Shown piece by piece: positions 27,422 to 37,102 of a DNA stretch of 64,000 nt. Numbering within the stretch: the stretch's first letter is position 1; every line of letters starts with the position of its first letter. The DNA is taken from positions 17,322 to 81,321 of the forward strand of contig JAIKXQ010000044.1 of NCBI GenBank assembly GCA_024684035.1, given 5' to 3'. Source of the stretch: Eubacterium sp. Its GTDB lineage: Bacteria > Bacillota > Clostridia > Lachnospirales > Lachnospiraceae. The position numbers and the translations under genes are program-made. The notes beneath the pieces were generated by a model. The model was not told the DNA's origin. It saw nothing but the letters and a program-made list of their open reading frames with translations, and made no database searches.

Positions 27422-29824
27422 TTACATCACCAGCTCGATTTCATTCTCTTCTTTCAGCTCGGATGCCGGAATGTAATTGCCCTCCATGAGCTTGCCGTTG
27501 AGGGTCAGGCTCTTGCAGCCGGACTGGGCGTGATCCGGATTCTTCACGGTGATTTGAAGTCTGGAGCCGCGGAAGGTCTTCTCGATCTTCAGGCCGTCCC
27601 AGTCTGACGGAATGGAAGGAGCGATACGGATGCCCTCCAGATCCGGACGCATACCGAGGATTCCCTCTACGCTTCCCACCATGATCGTGGAGGCGGTTCC
27701 TGTCAGCCAGTGTACATGACTTCTTCCGAAGTGAGGACTTGCCGGTCCCTCGGTGAACTGTCCGTAGCAATATGGCTCGAGATGACGGGTCTCTGCTCTG
27801 TCGTTCTGTGCGGCAGGGCTGTTTTCTCTGTAGTATTCATAGGCGCGGTCGCCGTTTCCAAGGAGTGCCTCTGCAAGGATCAGCCATCCCTGTGTCTGAG
27901 AGAAGATTCCTGCGTTCTCCTTGGTTCCCTGGTTGTAAATGACACCGAGGGCGCCGTCAAAGGCGTGGGAGTGATAAGGCGGATCCATGAGAACCGCGCC
28001 GTAGGCAGAGTTCAATCTCTCATGTACGAGGTTCATGGCGGAGTCTGCCTGCTCTTTGGTTGCAAGACCGCTGATGACAGCCCAGCTCTGAGGATTCAGC
28101 CACATGTTTGCCTCCGGAGCCTTCCGCTCTCCGATGCGCTCCCCGGCCTCTGTGAAACCGCGGGTGAAGCGGTCCTCATCCCAGCAGTACTTGTTGATGA
28201 CTTCTTCCAGTGCTTTTTTGTGCTCTGTCGCAAAAGCCTGATACTCATCATCCTTCTTGTATGCGGCCAGCTCCTCCATGGTACGGAGCGCATAGTAGAA
28301 CTGAAGAGCCACGAAGGTGGACTCACCGGCTTTTCCAAGTCTCAGACAGTCGTTCCAGTCGGCATAGAGTCCGGCAGGCATCTCATGAACTCCGAGGTGA
28401 TCCAGGGAGAACTGAATCGCCATCTTCAGATGCTCATACACGGTTGCATGTCCCTTGTTGGCGAAGAGGAGATCCTCATCCAGGAAGGCAAGATCGCCGG
28501 TCTCCGACAGATATTTGTAAACCGTCGGGAAGAGCCAGAGGGCATCGTCTGCCCGGTAGGCCGGATGTCCGGTAGCCTGTACATAAGAAGCGTCGTCCGG
28601 TGTATCCTCGTGTCCCGGGTTGTGTGTAAACTTAACCAGCGGAAGTCCGCCGCCGTTGTCCACCAGTGCCGTAAGCATGAAACGGATCTTTTCTTTTGCC
28701 ATGGACGGAGCCAGATGAATGATTCCCTGAATATCCTGTACGGTGTCACGATAACCATAACCGTTGCGGAGTCCACAGTAAATGAAAGAGGCTGCTCTGG
28801 ACCAGATAAAAGTCATGAAGCAGTTGTATGCGTTCCAGGTGTTAATCATGGTGTTGAAGTCCGGATCCGGAGTCTCGATCTGAAGAGGTGTGAGTCTCGC
28901 CTCCCACTCTGCCTTCAGCTCCTCCAGTTCTTTTTTTACCTGTGCAGCGGGCTGTGCATACAGATCCTGAATCTTCTGAGCTTCTTCTGAAGAATGAAGT
29001 CCCAGAGTAAAGGCGACTGTCTTTGTCTCCCCGGGTGCAAGCTCTACCTTACAGGAAAGAGCACCGCAGGTGTACTCGTTGTAGCCGTCCTCGTTTCCGA
29101 GATCACCGGTCTCTACGCCCACAGGATTTCCGTATCTTCTTCCGCAGCCGAGGAACGCATCTCTGTCTCCGCAGTAGGAGCTGACAAGCGCACCGGAAAG
29201 CGCGAGGAACCTTTTCTCAACGATTTTGTTGTCCACCGGAGCGCTCTGTGTATCGAGGTTTCCGTGAAGAACCTGCATGATTCTGTTTCCCTCGGCAACT
29301 GTTCTTCCGATGAAACGGGAATACTGAAGATTCACCTGATCCTGCTCATAGTTGTTGTGACAGGTGAACTCTGCAAAGGCTGTGAGCGTCAGCTTCCTTG
29401 GCTTGTCGGAATTGTTCGTGACGGAGAGTGCCCAGACTTCATGCGTCTTGCCCGCCGGAACGTAATATGTTGCCTCGGAATGAATGTCGCGGTAATCTGC
29501 CTCAAAAACGGAATATCCAAGGCCATGGCGGCAGATGTTCCTGTACTCCTTAAGATCTTTGCACACCGGTTTCCAGGACGCAGACCAGTACTCGCCCTCA
29601 TCCTCCCGGATGTAGAGGTAACGTCCCGGCTCATCCAGGCCGTTGAATACATAACGGAGGATTCTTCCGTCCGCGCCGGATTTGCGGAAACTGTATCCGC
29701 CGGCATTTCCGGAGATCAGCGCTCCGTACTCCGGGGAACCCAGATAGTTCGCCCAGGGCGCCGGTGTGTCCGGTCTTGTGATCACATATTCTCTTTTCTT
29801 GTCGTCAAAATATCCGTAATTCAT
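27422..29824 (-). CDS. GH94 disaccharide phosphorylase (cellobiose/chitobiose phosphorylase type)
   Basis: This 800-residue cytosolic enzyme phosphorolyses a beta-linked disaccharide to a sugar 1-phosphate and a free sugar. The N-terminus (MNYGYFDDKKREYVITRPDT then PWANYLG and AGGYSF) is the GH94 beta-sandwich; the catalytic (alpha/alpha)6 domain has GYRDTVQD and the general-acid region YADWNDCL (Asp near 488). GYRDT-QD and overall length recall N,N'-diacetylchitobiose phosphorylase, while the N-terminal block also fits cellobiose phosphorylase; substrate is undecided. The ATG at 29824 follows GGGAG. The 177 bases up to the second GH94 gene show no promoter or terminator, so they are likely cotranscribed. 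Confidence 0.88.
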   Translation of the reverse strand: MNYGYFDDKKREYVITRPDTPAPWANYLGSPEYGALISGNAGGYSFRKSGADGRILRYVFNGLDEPGRYLYIREDEGEYWSASWKPVCKDLKEYRNICRHGLGYSVFEADYRDIHSEATYYVPAGKTHEVWALSVTNNSDKPRKLTLTAFAEFTCHNNYEQDQVNLQYSRFIGRTVAEGNRIMQVLHGNLDTQSAPVDNKIVEKRFLALSGALVSSYCGDRDAFLGCGRRYGNPVGVETGDLGNEDGYNEYTCGALSCKVELAPGETKTVAFTLGLHSSEEAQKIQDLYAQPAAQVKKELEELKAEWEARLTPLQIETPDPDFNTMINTWNAYNCFMTFIWSRAASFIYCGLRNGYGYRDTVQDIQGIIHLAPSMAKEKIRFMLTALVDNGGGLPLVKFTHNPGHEDTPDDASYVQATGHPAYRADDALWLFPTVYKYLSETGDLAFLDEDLLFANKGHATVYEHLKMAIQFSLDHLGVHEMPAGLYADWNDCLRLGKAGESTFVALQFYYALRTMEELAAYKKDDEYQAFATEHKKALEEVINKYCWDEDRFTRGFTEAGERIGERKAPEANMWLNPQSWAVISGLATKEQADSAMNLVHERLNSAYGAVLMDPPYHSHAFDGALGVIYNQGTKENAGIFSQTQGWLILAEALLGNGDRAYEYYRENSPAAQNDRAETRHLEPYCYGQFTEGPASPHFGRSHVHWLTGTASTIMVGSVEGILGMRPDLEGIRIAPSIPSDWDGLKIEKTFRGSRLQITVKNPDHAQSGCKSLTLNGKLMEGNYIPASELKEENEIELVM

Positions 29825-30001
29825 AGTCTCTCCCATTCTCCGTGAAGTATATATGCACGCCCCCGGCACCGGCCGGAGACTACGTACTCCTCCTCATTTA
29901 TGTATGTTCATCGTTCCGGCACGCCATCGCTATTGCCGGTATGCAGTCAGCGGTCTTCTTCCGCACGACCATTCACTGAACCATTTACCGCAGCTGACCG
30001 C

Positions 30002-32686
30002 TTATCCGAGTTCGATCTCGATCTCATTTCCGGACTCTGCCAGGGACGCAAAAATATCCTCGGCCATCACCAGTCGATCCTCCTGTACCTCCAGGACTTT
30101 TCCGTTGCAGGCTGCCGCTTTCACGCGGTACTCACCTGCATCCTTTCCGGAAGGATTGGAGAAGGATACGGTGATCTCTTTTCCTCCGAACGTGAGATGA
30201 ATCTTTGCGATTCCCTTCTCATCAAACTGCTCTTTCACAAGCTTCGGGCAGATCTCCAGTTTACCGAGGTTTCCGCGGACACCGTAGACCAGAGTCACCA
30301 TGGTGAGCAGGAACCAGCTGGCAGCTCCTGTGAGGTAGTGATATTTGCCGCGTCCTTTTGCGTCAAAATACTCCGGCACACCCGGGTAAATCCTGCTGAC
30401 ATCAAAGTTCATGGCCTGATCCGCGAGTGACTGAAGCGCTTTGTATCCCTCGCGGACAAAACCTCTGCTGTAGAGGGCGTAGGCATACATGATGGTCATA
30501 TGGGAGAATACCGCGCCGTTTTCCTTTTCGCCGTAGGCGAAGCCGAACATTCTTCCCATGTCAAATTTCAGCTCGTTGAAATTCGTATTCAGACGGTAGC
30601 CACCGATCTCTCTTCTGTAGAGATGACGGTCTGCGGCCTCACAGATCTTTGCAGTCTGTTCTTTGTCGGCAATTCCGCTCATCACGGAGAATACCTGTCC
30701 GGTGAGCATCATGCGGACATCTTCGCCGGCCCTCTCTACCATGTTGCCGCTGTTGTCATAGTAGCTGTTGAACCAGCCGGCCTTCTCATCCTCGGTGATC
30801 CACTCCTGGGAACGGATCTTATCCTGCAGTTCATCGGCCATCCGCTCCAGATCTCCAGCGAGCTCTTCAACGCCATACTCCATGGTTTTTCCGGATACCG
30901 TATGGATCACGCGATCCTGATAGAGGCTCTCTGTTTCTGTTTTTTCAGCGCCTTCTCCCTGAAGAAGCGTCTCCATTTCAGAGAGAACCGATACCACGTC
31001 GATTCCCTTTTCTTCATGAAGTCTCCGGAGGATGCCGGCGAGATCACGCAGGTTTCCTGTATAGGCACAGGAGAAGGCAACACTCTCTCCCCTCGCATCG
31101 GCCATGTCTATGGCGTCGTTCCAGTCAGCACCGCGAAGACGAAGCATGCCATGCTCCCCTACCTCGTAGAAGGAAGTGAGATGTTCCAGAAGGAGGTGCT
31201 CCAGGATGGTTCCTTTGTAGATCTCCCCGGCCTCTGTTCTCTGCAGGGTTCCCTGATCCTCCGACCAGGATGCGTCATGATAGGTTCCGCGCTTTGCCTG
31301 ACCGTCTTTGAAATAAGGAACCTTCTCCAGAAGGATGTCCAGATCTCCGGTCTGATTGATATAGAGAAGAATGGTCTTCAGCGGCCACACGCCGTGATCC
31401 ATCCAGACTCTGGCGATTCCGTTTCTGTCAGCAACAAATTCTCCGGGCCTGCTGCCGATGATCGTAGCATTGCTTCCGTCCACGCGAATGCCGGCGGTAT
31501 TGTTGATGATATTTCCCCGGACATCACCCGGATCCATAATCAGAAGAGAGAGGCAATCCTGCCAGAGATCTCTCCATCCCCGGCCGCCACGACCGTAATC
31601 GTGGTGAGGCAGGAAGGAACAGCCGAAGAGACTGCGAAGGAAGGGCTGGAAGCTGACCCACTTGAGGAAGTTGTCATATGCAATGTCTCCAGTGTGGAAA
31701 TCCACATTGACAGCTTTCTTCCAGTACTCCCTTGTCTCTGCAAGGGCCTGCTCTGCTTCTTTTTCTGTTCTGTACGCAGAAAAAATATTCTCCGGATTCT
31801 CATTTTCCTGTGCAATTCCCATTGCGACAACGAAACTGCGGGTCTGACCGGGCTTTATGATTTCCTCACGGAAACGGATTGCTCCCACGGCCTCTTCTCC
31901 CTCAAACGTTTCTCCGGAAGCCGCCATCTGAGATGCTGCCTTTTTGCAGAATACAGCTGCCGGATGTGTGAAGCTTCCACCCTCGCCGAGATATGCGGAA
32001 ACCGTCGGATAAAAGCCCTCCGGCTTGTTTCCATTCCCCTCAGCTCCGAAGACAAAATAGGACGTATGGTTTACACGATGACCTCTTTCATCAAAAGACA
32101 TGGTGGGTTTGACAATTACGCCCGCCTCCGTTGTGCGGATTCTGTGAAGCATACTGGTGACATTGCGGTGATCCCGGATGTTGTCAGCGCTTCTTCCATA
32201 GACAGGAATCGCTGCGACTGCGGACATTTTTACTTCCCTGTCGGCTGTATTCGTCACCCGGACAATCATGACCTCAGTATTCGCATCCGCAGGAACAAAA
32301 GAAGTGATCTCACTTCTGAGACTTCGCGCAGCATTCTCGCGGCTTACTTTGTGCCACATCAAACCGCCGGTCACAGTATTGGCATCCTGTTCATCTGTGA
32401 ATTTCGCATCCTCTGCCTCTGCGGACGCTCCCACTGCCGACCAGGGCTTCTCTCCCTCCACCAGACACCAGAAGTTTCTGGTGCTGCGGTTGTTGTGAAG
32501 GTTTTCCGAGCTTACCGGCTCCAGCAGAAAGGATTCCTGGTCAATCTTGGAATCGCCACCCAGGTTCGGCGTGATACTGCTCTTCAGTCCTCTTGCGCAA
32601 GCAAGGGGAAAATACAGATAGCTGTAGTTCTCAGCGTTGTTCAGTTCAAATGTACCTTTATCATCAAGAAATCTGATCTCACCCAT
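30002..32686 (-). CDS. GH94 phosphorylase, 1,2-beta-oligoglucan phosphorylase-like
   Basis: This 894-residue protein is a second GH94 member of a different branch. The catalytic domain contains YGRGGRGWRDLWQDCLSLL, RVWMDHGVWPLKT and RGADWNDAIDMA (predicted general-acid Asp near 522), then ENGAVFSHMTIMYAYALYSRG and GKYHYLTGAASW. The WRDLWQD pattern is like that of 1,2-beta-oligoglucan (sophorooligosaccharide) phosphorylases, although those characterised are longer; cellodextrin phosphorylase is another possibility. ATG 32686 follows GGAGG at ideal spacing; an upstream extension of 14 codons is unsupported. No sugar transporter or regulator sits beside the pair. Confidence 0.85.
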   Translation of the reverse strand: MGEIRFLDDKGTFELNNAENYSYLYFPLACARGLKSSITPNLGGDSKIDQESFLLEPVSSENLHNNRSTRNFWCLVEGEKPWSAVGASAEAEDAKFTDEQDANTVTGGLMWHKVSRENAARSLRSEITSFVPADANTEVMIVRVTNTADREVKMSAVAAIPVYGRSADNIRDHRNVTSMLHRIRTTEAGVIVKPTMSFDERGHRVNHTSYFVFGAEGNGNKPEGFYPTVSAYLGEGGSFTHPAAVFCKKAASQMAASGETFEGEEAVGAIRFREEIIKPGQTRSFVVAMGIAQENENPENIFSAYRTEKEAEQALAETREYWKKAVNVDFHTGDIAYDNFLKWVSFQPFLRSLFGCSFLPHHDYGRGGRGWRDLWQDCLSLLIMDPGDVRGNIINNTAGIRVDGSNATIIGSRPGEFVADRNGIARVWMDHGVWPLKTILLYINQTGDLDILLEKVPYFKDGQAKRGTYHDASWSEDQGTLQRTEAGEIYKGTILEHLLLEHLTSFYEVGEHGMLRLRGADWNDAIDMADARGESVAFSCAYTGNLRDLAGILRRLHEEKGIDVVSVLSEMETLLQGEGAEKTETESLYQDRVIHTVSGKTMEYGVEELAGDLERMADELQDKIRSQEWITEDEKAGWFNSYYDNSGNMVERAGEDVRMMLTGQVFSVMSGIADKEQTAKICEAADRHLYRREIGGYRLNTNFNELKFDMGRMFGFAYGEKENGAVFSHMTIMYAYALYSRGFVREGYKALQSLADQAMNFDVSRIYPGVPEYFDAKGRGKYHYLTGAASWFLLTMVTLVYGVRGNLGKLEICPKLVKEQFDEKGIAKIHLTFGGKEITVSFSNPSGKDAGEYRVKAAACNGKVLEVQEDRLVMAEDIFASLAESGNEIEIELG

Positions 32687-32715
32687 ATGATCCTCCGAAA
32701 TATCTTCAACAAATC

Positions 32716-32786
32716 GGGGCAGTCGCACAAAATTCCTCTTTTCTAAGGATGCCCGATAAGCATCTCAAGTTTTGTGTGACTGCCCC
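32716..32786. repeat. 71-base hairpin upstream of the GH94 pair
   Basis: Seventeen-base arms at 32716-32732 (GGGGCAGTCGCACAAAA) and 32770-32786 pair fully except for one position (G-U in the rightward transcript, A-C in the leftward one). Inside is GATGC/GCATC. It lies 30 bases before the GH94 start codon, within its leader, and no T-run follows. It could regulate translation or be an inserted repeat. Confidence 0.6.
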
Positions 32787-32955
32787 TCACGTCTGATGTA
32801 TGACATTATTGTATTTAATTTTAGCGAGAATCTATTTCATGTTCATCTTCAAAAATGTCATATTTATGACCTTTTCTTTTTTCTTGAACGACTTAAAGGA
32901 TATATGCACGACATTTTGAGATATTTCGCGTTTTTCTCCTGTCACGTAAAAAATA

Positions 32956-33429
32956 TCAGAACTGTGACAAAAGATTTACCATCTCAATGGCGGAAAGCGC
33001 ACAGTCATATCCCTTGTTTCCTGCCTTGCTTCCGGCTCTGGCAATGGCCTGCTCGATATTGTCTGTTGTGAGAATTCCGAACATCACCGGCACGCCTGTC
33101 TCCAGGGAAACCTGAGCGATTCCCTTGGCCGCCTCGTTGCACACGTAATCATAATGGGATGTCTGTCCGCGAATAACAGCTCCCACACAGATGATGGCGT
33201 CGTACTTGCCTGTGCGTGCCATCTTGTTAGCCGCTGTCGGGATCTCAAAAGCTCCGGGAACCCACGCGGCCGTGATGTTCTCTTCCTCCACACCGTGACG
33301 CACCAGACCGTCAACCGCACCTCCGAGAAGCTTGTTGACGATGATCTCGTTAAATCTGGCCGCCACAATACCAACCTTCATGTCCTTCTTTGCTACCAGT
33401 TTTCCTTCTACTACCTGAATGTTGTTCAT
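32956..33429 (-). CDS. ribH: 6,7-dimethyl-8-ribityllumazine synthase RibH
   Basis: This 157-residue enzyme joins 3,4-dihydroxybutanone 4-phosphate and the pyrimidine precursor into lumazine, the penultimate step of riboflavin synthesis, in a large oligomer. Signatures are [43 protein letters not shown] and [11 protein letters not shown]. The start follows GAGGAG. It is the last gene of the riboflavin operon, 178 bases after ribBA; that gap shows nothing recognisable. Confidence 0.97.
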   Translation of the reverse strand: MNNIQVVEGKLVAKKDMKVGIVAARFNEIIVNKLLGGAVDGLVRHGVEEENITAAWVPGAFEIPTAANKMARTGKYDAIICVGAVIRGQTSHYDYVCNEAAKGIAQVSLETGVPVMFGILTTDNIEQAIARAGSKAGNKGYDCALSAIEMVNLLSQF

Positions 33430-33607
33430 TGGATTCTTCTCCTCATTCTTTCATTTCTCTATGTTATATATCGGCGCGAGGCTCTTCTTTATCTTTTTCC
33501 CATTGCATGTTCGCGTCGAGGTCAGAGCATACACATCGCAATCATTTCTGACTATCCTGCACGTCTTCTGTTATCTGATTCTAAATACCGGTGGTAAATG
33601 ATCTGCG

Positions 33608-34870
33608 TCAGGACATCTGTCCCCCGAAGGTTCCCTCGTCCAGGATATGTCCCATCTTCATCTTCTTTGTCATCATATAGCGGTAATCGTACTTCTGAGC
33701 CGGAATTTCGATGGGGACCCGCTCATGAATCTCAAGCCCGAAGTCCGAGAGGCCGTAGACCTTATCCGGATTGTTTGTCAAAAGCCGCAGGGATTTGCAG
33801 CCAAGGTCTCTGAGGATCTGCGCCCCCAGCCAGTATTCTCGGAGGTCCGCCTTGAAGCCAAGGCGGATATTTGCCTCCACGGTATCGCAGCCCTGTTCCT
33901 GCAGTGCATAGGCGCGGATCTTGTTGATCAGTCCGATACCGCGGCCCTCCTGTCTCATATAGAGGATGATGCCCCGGCCTTCTTTCTGTACGGCCTTCAT
34001 GGCTGCCTCCAGCTGATCTCCGCAGTCGCAGCGCAGTGATCCGAAGGTATCTCCGGTCAGACACTCCGAGTGGACACGGCAGAGAACATCCTCACCGTCT
34101 CCGATCTCTCCTTTCACCAGTGCCACATGGTGTTCTCCCGTCAGATCGTTGATATATCCGTACATATCAAAGTCTCCGTACTTCGTGGGCAGAGAGGCAA
34201 CCGCTTCCCGCACGGCATGTTTCTCATACACCCTGAGATAATCCTGCAGCTGGCGGATGGTGATAAAGGTGAGATGATGTTCATCTGCAATCTCCCAGAT
34301 CTGCGGGGTCTGCATCATGGTTCCGTCCTCAGCCATGATTTCACAGCAGACACCACACTCTGTAAGTCCGGCAAGGCGAAGGAGATCCACTGTGGCCTCC
34401 GTATGTCCGTTTCTCACCAGCACGCCTCCTTTTCTGGCAATGAGCGGAAATACATGACCGGGGCGGCGAAGATCGGAGGGTTTCGTCGCCGGATCCGCAC
34501 AGCTTCTCATGGTAAAGCCCCTCTCCTTGGCGGATATGCCAGTGGTTGTATTTACATGATCAATGGATACTGTAAAAGCAGTCTCGTGATTGTCCGTGTT
34601 CTCCAGCACCATGGGCGGAAGACCAAGGCGGGATGCCACCTCCACACTCATGGGTGTACAGATCAGCCCCTTGGCCTTTGACGCCATAAAGTTAATATTC
34701 TCCTGGGTCGCAAATTCTGCCGCGCAGATCATATCTCCCTCATTCTCTCTGTCCGGATCATCCGTCACGAGAATGATTTTTCCTGCCCGCAGATCGCGGA
34801 TTGCCTCCTCGATGGAAGCATACTGTCTCTTCTCATTTCCCGGCGTCATCGCCGTTTTCTTCTCTTCCAT
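33608..34870 (-). CDS. ribBA: Bifunctional DHBP synthase / GTP cyclohydrolase II RibBA
   Basis: This 420-residue bifunctional enzyme supplies both branches of riboflavin synthesis. The N-terminal half (about 15-215) is 3,4-dihydroxy-2-butanone 4-phosphate synthase with [11 protein letters not shown] and RPGHVFPL. The C-terminal half (about 220-410) is GTP cyclohydrolase II, with zinc ligands in [19 protein letters not shown] and the [11 protein letters not shown] substrate loop. Both active sites look intact. The ATG follows GGGGGA, 24 bases after ribE. Confidence 0.97.
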   Translation of the reverse strand: MEEKKTAMTPGNEKRQYASIEEAIRDLRAGKIILVTDDPDRENEGDMICAAEFATQENINFMASKAKGLICTPMSVEVASRLGLPPMVLENTDNHETAFTVSIDHVNTTTGISAKERGFTMRSCADPATKPSDLRRPGHVFPLIARKGGVLVRNGHTEATVDLLRLAGLTECGVCCEIMAEDGTMMQTPQIWEIADEHHLTFITIRQLQDYLRVYEKHAVREAVASLPTKYGDFDMYGYINDLTGEHHVALVKGEIGDGEDVLCRVHSECLTGDTFGSLRCDCGDQLEAAMKAVQKEGRGIILYMRQEGRGIGLINKIRAYALQEQGCDTVEANIRLGFKADLREYWLGAQILRDLGCKSLRLLTNNPDKVYGLSDFGLEIHERVPIEIPAQKYDYRYMMTKKMKMGHILDEGTFGGQMS

Positions 34871-34894
34871 TTTTCCGTCCCCCTTTCGCCCGGA

Positions 34895-35569
34895 TTAAAA
34901 TCCGTTTTCCTGTAAAAATTCCAAAGTTATATTTCCGTCTGTCCCGGACGCCGCTTCTGTCCCTTTGTTATCGCGAGCGACGCCTGAAAACAAAAGTTTC
35001 TCCACATATTTTCCGAGGATATCCGTCTCCAGATTCACCGGATCCCCCGCCTTCTTTCCCAAAAGAGTCGTCTCCTCTCCGGTGTGGGGAATCACGGAGA
35101 CTGCGAATCCGTTCTCATCCACCTCGGCAACCGTCAGTGAAATGCCGTCGATGGCGATAGAGCCCTTCTCAACAATTCCCCGCAGAAGCCCCTCCGGCGA
35201 AATGATTCTGACCCAGATGGCATTCTCTTCTCTTTTCATGGAGCGGATCAAGCCGCAGCCGTCGATATGTCCGGTGACAATATGTCCGCCGAAGCGGCTG
35301 TCCGCCCGCATAGCACGCTCCAGATTCACCCTGTCATGATTGCCCAGAGAACCGAGACTGCTTCTCCGCACAGTCTCCGCCATCACATCTGCCTCAAAAG
35401 AATTCCCGGCCAGATCCGTGACCGTCAGACAGATTCCGTTCACGGCGATGCTGTCCCCGATCCTGGTCTCCTCAAGTACCTTCGAGGCACGGATCCGGAT
35501 CCGCCCGGAGGAACCGCGCAACTCCAGTCTCTCCACGATTCCTGTTTCCTCTATAATCCCGGTAAACAC
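34895..35569 (-). CDS. ribE: Riboflavin synthase alpha chain RibE
   Basis: This 224-residue enzyme dismutates two lumazine molecules to riboflavin. Two lumazine-binding repeats are seen: MFTGIIEETG, then GDSIAVNGICLTV in the first half, and GSIAIDGISLTVAEV in the second; HDRVNLERAM and DPVNLETDILGKYVEKL close the halves. The start is GTG, fixed by AGGAGG seven bases upstream and by the invariant FTGIIE N-terminus. It sits 19 bases after ribD. Some Bacillota literature calls this gene ribE, E. coli ribC. Confidence 0.97.
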   Translation of the reverse strand: MFTGIIEETGIVERLELRGSSGRIRIRASKVLEETRIGDSIAVNGICLTVTDLAGNSFEADVMAETVRRSSLGSLGNHDRVNLERAMRADSRFGGHIVTGHIDGCGLIRSMKREENAIWVRIISPEGLLRGIVEKGSIAIDGISLTVAEVDENGFAVSVIPHTGEETTLLGKKAGDPVNLETDILGKYVEKLLFSGVARDNKGTEAASGTDGNITLEFLQENGF

Positions 35570-35588
35570 TGTTTTACCTCCTGTATGT

Positions 35589-36710
35589 TCACTGCGATTC
35601 TTCCGCTGTCTGTCTCACCGAATACCGGACAAAGAGATCCGGTCCAAACATTTTTACTTCCTTCGGTGTCAGCATCACTGCCTCCGAGGGCAGATCCACG
35701 CCCTCACCTTCCACCGGTGACTTTCCTCTTCCTCCAAAGATCTTCGGCGCGGTAAAAACATCCACTTCGCCGACAATCCCTGCACGCAGGGCGCTGTCCG
35801 CAAGGATTCCTCCTCCTTCCAGGAGAACACTGTCGATCTCAATCTCCCCGAGCTTTTCCATAAGGAGATTCAGGTTCACGCCTTCCCCCGCCTGCTTCGG
35901 AAGATTCCACACCTCCGCGCCTGCTTTTTCCAGTATCTCACGCCGACTTTCAAAACCGGCATCTGCTTCCCGACATGCTGCTACTATAATCGTTCTCTGC
36001 TGCTCTGCCGACCGCATAATCTGCGAATCCTCACCGATGGACAACTTTGAATCGCAGATGATCCGCACCGGATCTCTCCCTCCCGGGAGCCGGCAATTCA
36101 GCATGGGATCGTCTTTTCTCACAGTGCCGCTGCCCACCATGATTCCCATGCAGGCGTGTCGCATACGCTGCACTTCTTCTCTGGCCGCTGCCCCGGTAAT
36201 CCACTTGGATGCACCGGTTCTGGTGGCAATCTTGCCATCCGCCGTCATCGCGTATTTCAGCTTCACGTAGGGACGTCTCTTCGTTATGTAATGAAAAAAC
36301 ACGTCGTTGAGGGCGTCACATTCTTCGCGCAGGAAATCTTCCACCACCTCGATGCCTGCTCTCCGCAGGAGCTCCGCCCCCTTCCCGTGAACCTTCGGGT
36401 TCGGATCCCTGGAGCCGATCACGACTTTTCGAATCTTATGCTCGATAATAGCCTCCGTGCAGGGCGGCGTTCTCCCCACGTGACAGCAGGGTTCCAGCGT
36501 CACATAGAGAACCGCGCCCTCCGCAGACTCCCGCAGGGACTGAAACGCATTTCTCTCCGCATGGAGTTCTCCGCATTTCCGGTGATAACCCTCACCGATA
36601 ATCTTTCCATCCCGAACAATCACTGCTCCGACCATGGGATTGGGATGACACCAACCTTCTCCCTGTCTGGCCAGTTCGATCGCCCGGCGCATGTATTCTT
36701 CTTCCGTCAT
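35589..36710 (-). CDS. ribD: Bifunctional deaminase/reductase RibD
   Basis: This 373-residue enzyme performs the second and third steps of riboflavin synthesis from GTP. The N-terminal zinc deaminase (about 1-145) has HAERNAF and EPCCHVGRTPPCTEA. The C-terminal NADPH reductase (about 146-365) begins RPYVKLKYAMTADGKIATRTG and has ILLEGGG-type sequence (VLLEGGGILADSAL). It is the first gene of the operon behind the FMN riboswitch. The ATG follows AAAGGT. Confidence 0.97.
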   Translation of the reverse strand: MTEEEYMRRAIELARQGEGWCHPNPMVGAVIVRDGKIIGEGYHRKCGELHAERNAFQSLRESAEGAVLYVTLEPCCHVGRTPPCTEAIIEHKIRKVVIGSRDPNPKVHGKGAELLRRAGIEVVEDFLREECDALNDVFFHYITKRRPYVKLKYAMTADGKIATRTGASKWITGAAAREEVQRMRHACMGIMVGSGTVRKDDPMLNCRLPGGRDPVRIICDSKLSIGEDSQIMRSAEQQRTIIVAACREADAGFESRREILEKAGAEVWNLPKQAGEGVNLNLLMEKLGEIEIDSVLLEGGGILADSALRAGIVGEVDVFTAPKIFGGRGKSPVEGEGVDLPSEAVMLTPKEVKMFGPDLFVRYSVRQTAEESQ

Positions 36711-36735
36711 TATTTACCTTTCTATATCCGAATCT

Positions 36736-36766
36736 AAAAAGACCCTGCGGATTTCTCCACAGGGCC
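36736..36766 (-). terminator. Intrinsic terminator of the FMN riboswitch
   Basis: On the minus strand GGCCCTGTGGA, a GAAA loop and TCCGCAGGGTC form an 11-bp stem with two G-U pairs, followed by TTTTT. It lies between the riboswitch and the ribD start, as expected for FMN-induced transcription termination. Confidence 0.85.
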
Positions 36767-36889
36767 TTACCTACGAATATTCATGTTGCTGACAACAGTC
36801 GTTTTAATTTACACTCCCCCTGTTTACAAAAAGGGGACTCCGGTGCCGAAACTGTACCGGCTTCACTTTTCCTGCTGTCGCAAAACGAT

Positions 36890-37032
36890 TCTTCTTCCAT
36901 CCAGACTATACTGTCGGTCCCGGAATCTCACCGGGTCTGCCCGATGCAGCGTTCAAAACTGTAGTTTCAGAAACGTTGCACAAGGCTTGCGGACTTTACC
37001 GCCGATCGGGAATTTCACCCTGCCCTGAAGTT
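36890..37032 (-). ncRNA. FMN riboswitch (RFN element)
   Basis: The minus strand carries the conserved RFN order: CAGGGCAGGGTGAAATTCCC, GATCGGCGGTAAAGTCCGCA, AGCCTTGTGC, then GGTGAGATTCCGGGACCGAC and AGTATAGTCTGGATGGAAGA. It will bind flavin mononucleotide and turn off the rib operon through the downstream terminator. All parts of the conserved core are present. Confidence 0.98.
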
Positions 37033-37053
37033 CGTTATTTTCTTGACGTTATC

Positions 37054-37082
37054 ATGATACTGCATTAGCAGGCTAAACACAA
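37054..37082 (-). promoter_or_regulatory. Candidate promoter of the riboflavin operon
   Basis: On the minus strand TTGTGT (37082-37077), a 17-base spacer and TATCAT (37059-37054) end about 22 bases before the riboswitch. The -35 lies 21 bases beyond the stop codon of the helicase gene. Confidence 0.6.
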
Positions 37083-37102
37083 GAGTTTTTCTCTTTTTTC
37101 TC

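Noticed and set aside
30500..32746. 748-codon + frame opposite the second GH94 gene, and the 627-codon + frame opposite ptsG (22418-24301)
   Set aside because: Composition is unlike a protein (rich in Cys, Ser, His) and the minus strand holds well-recognised enzymes.
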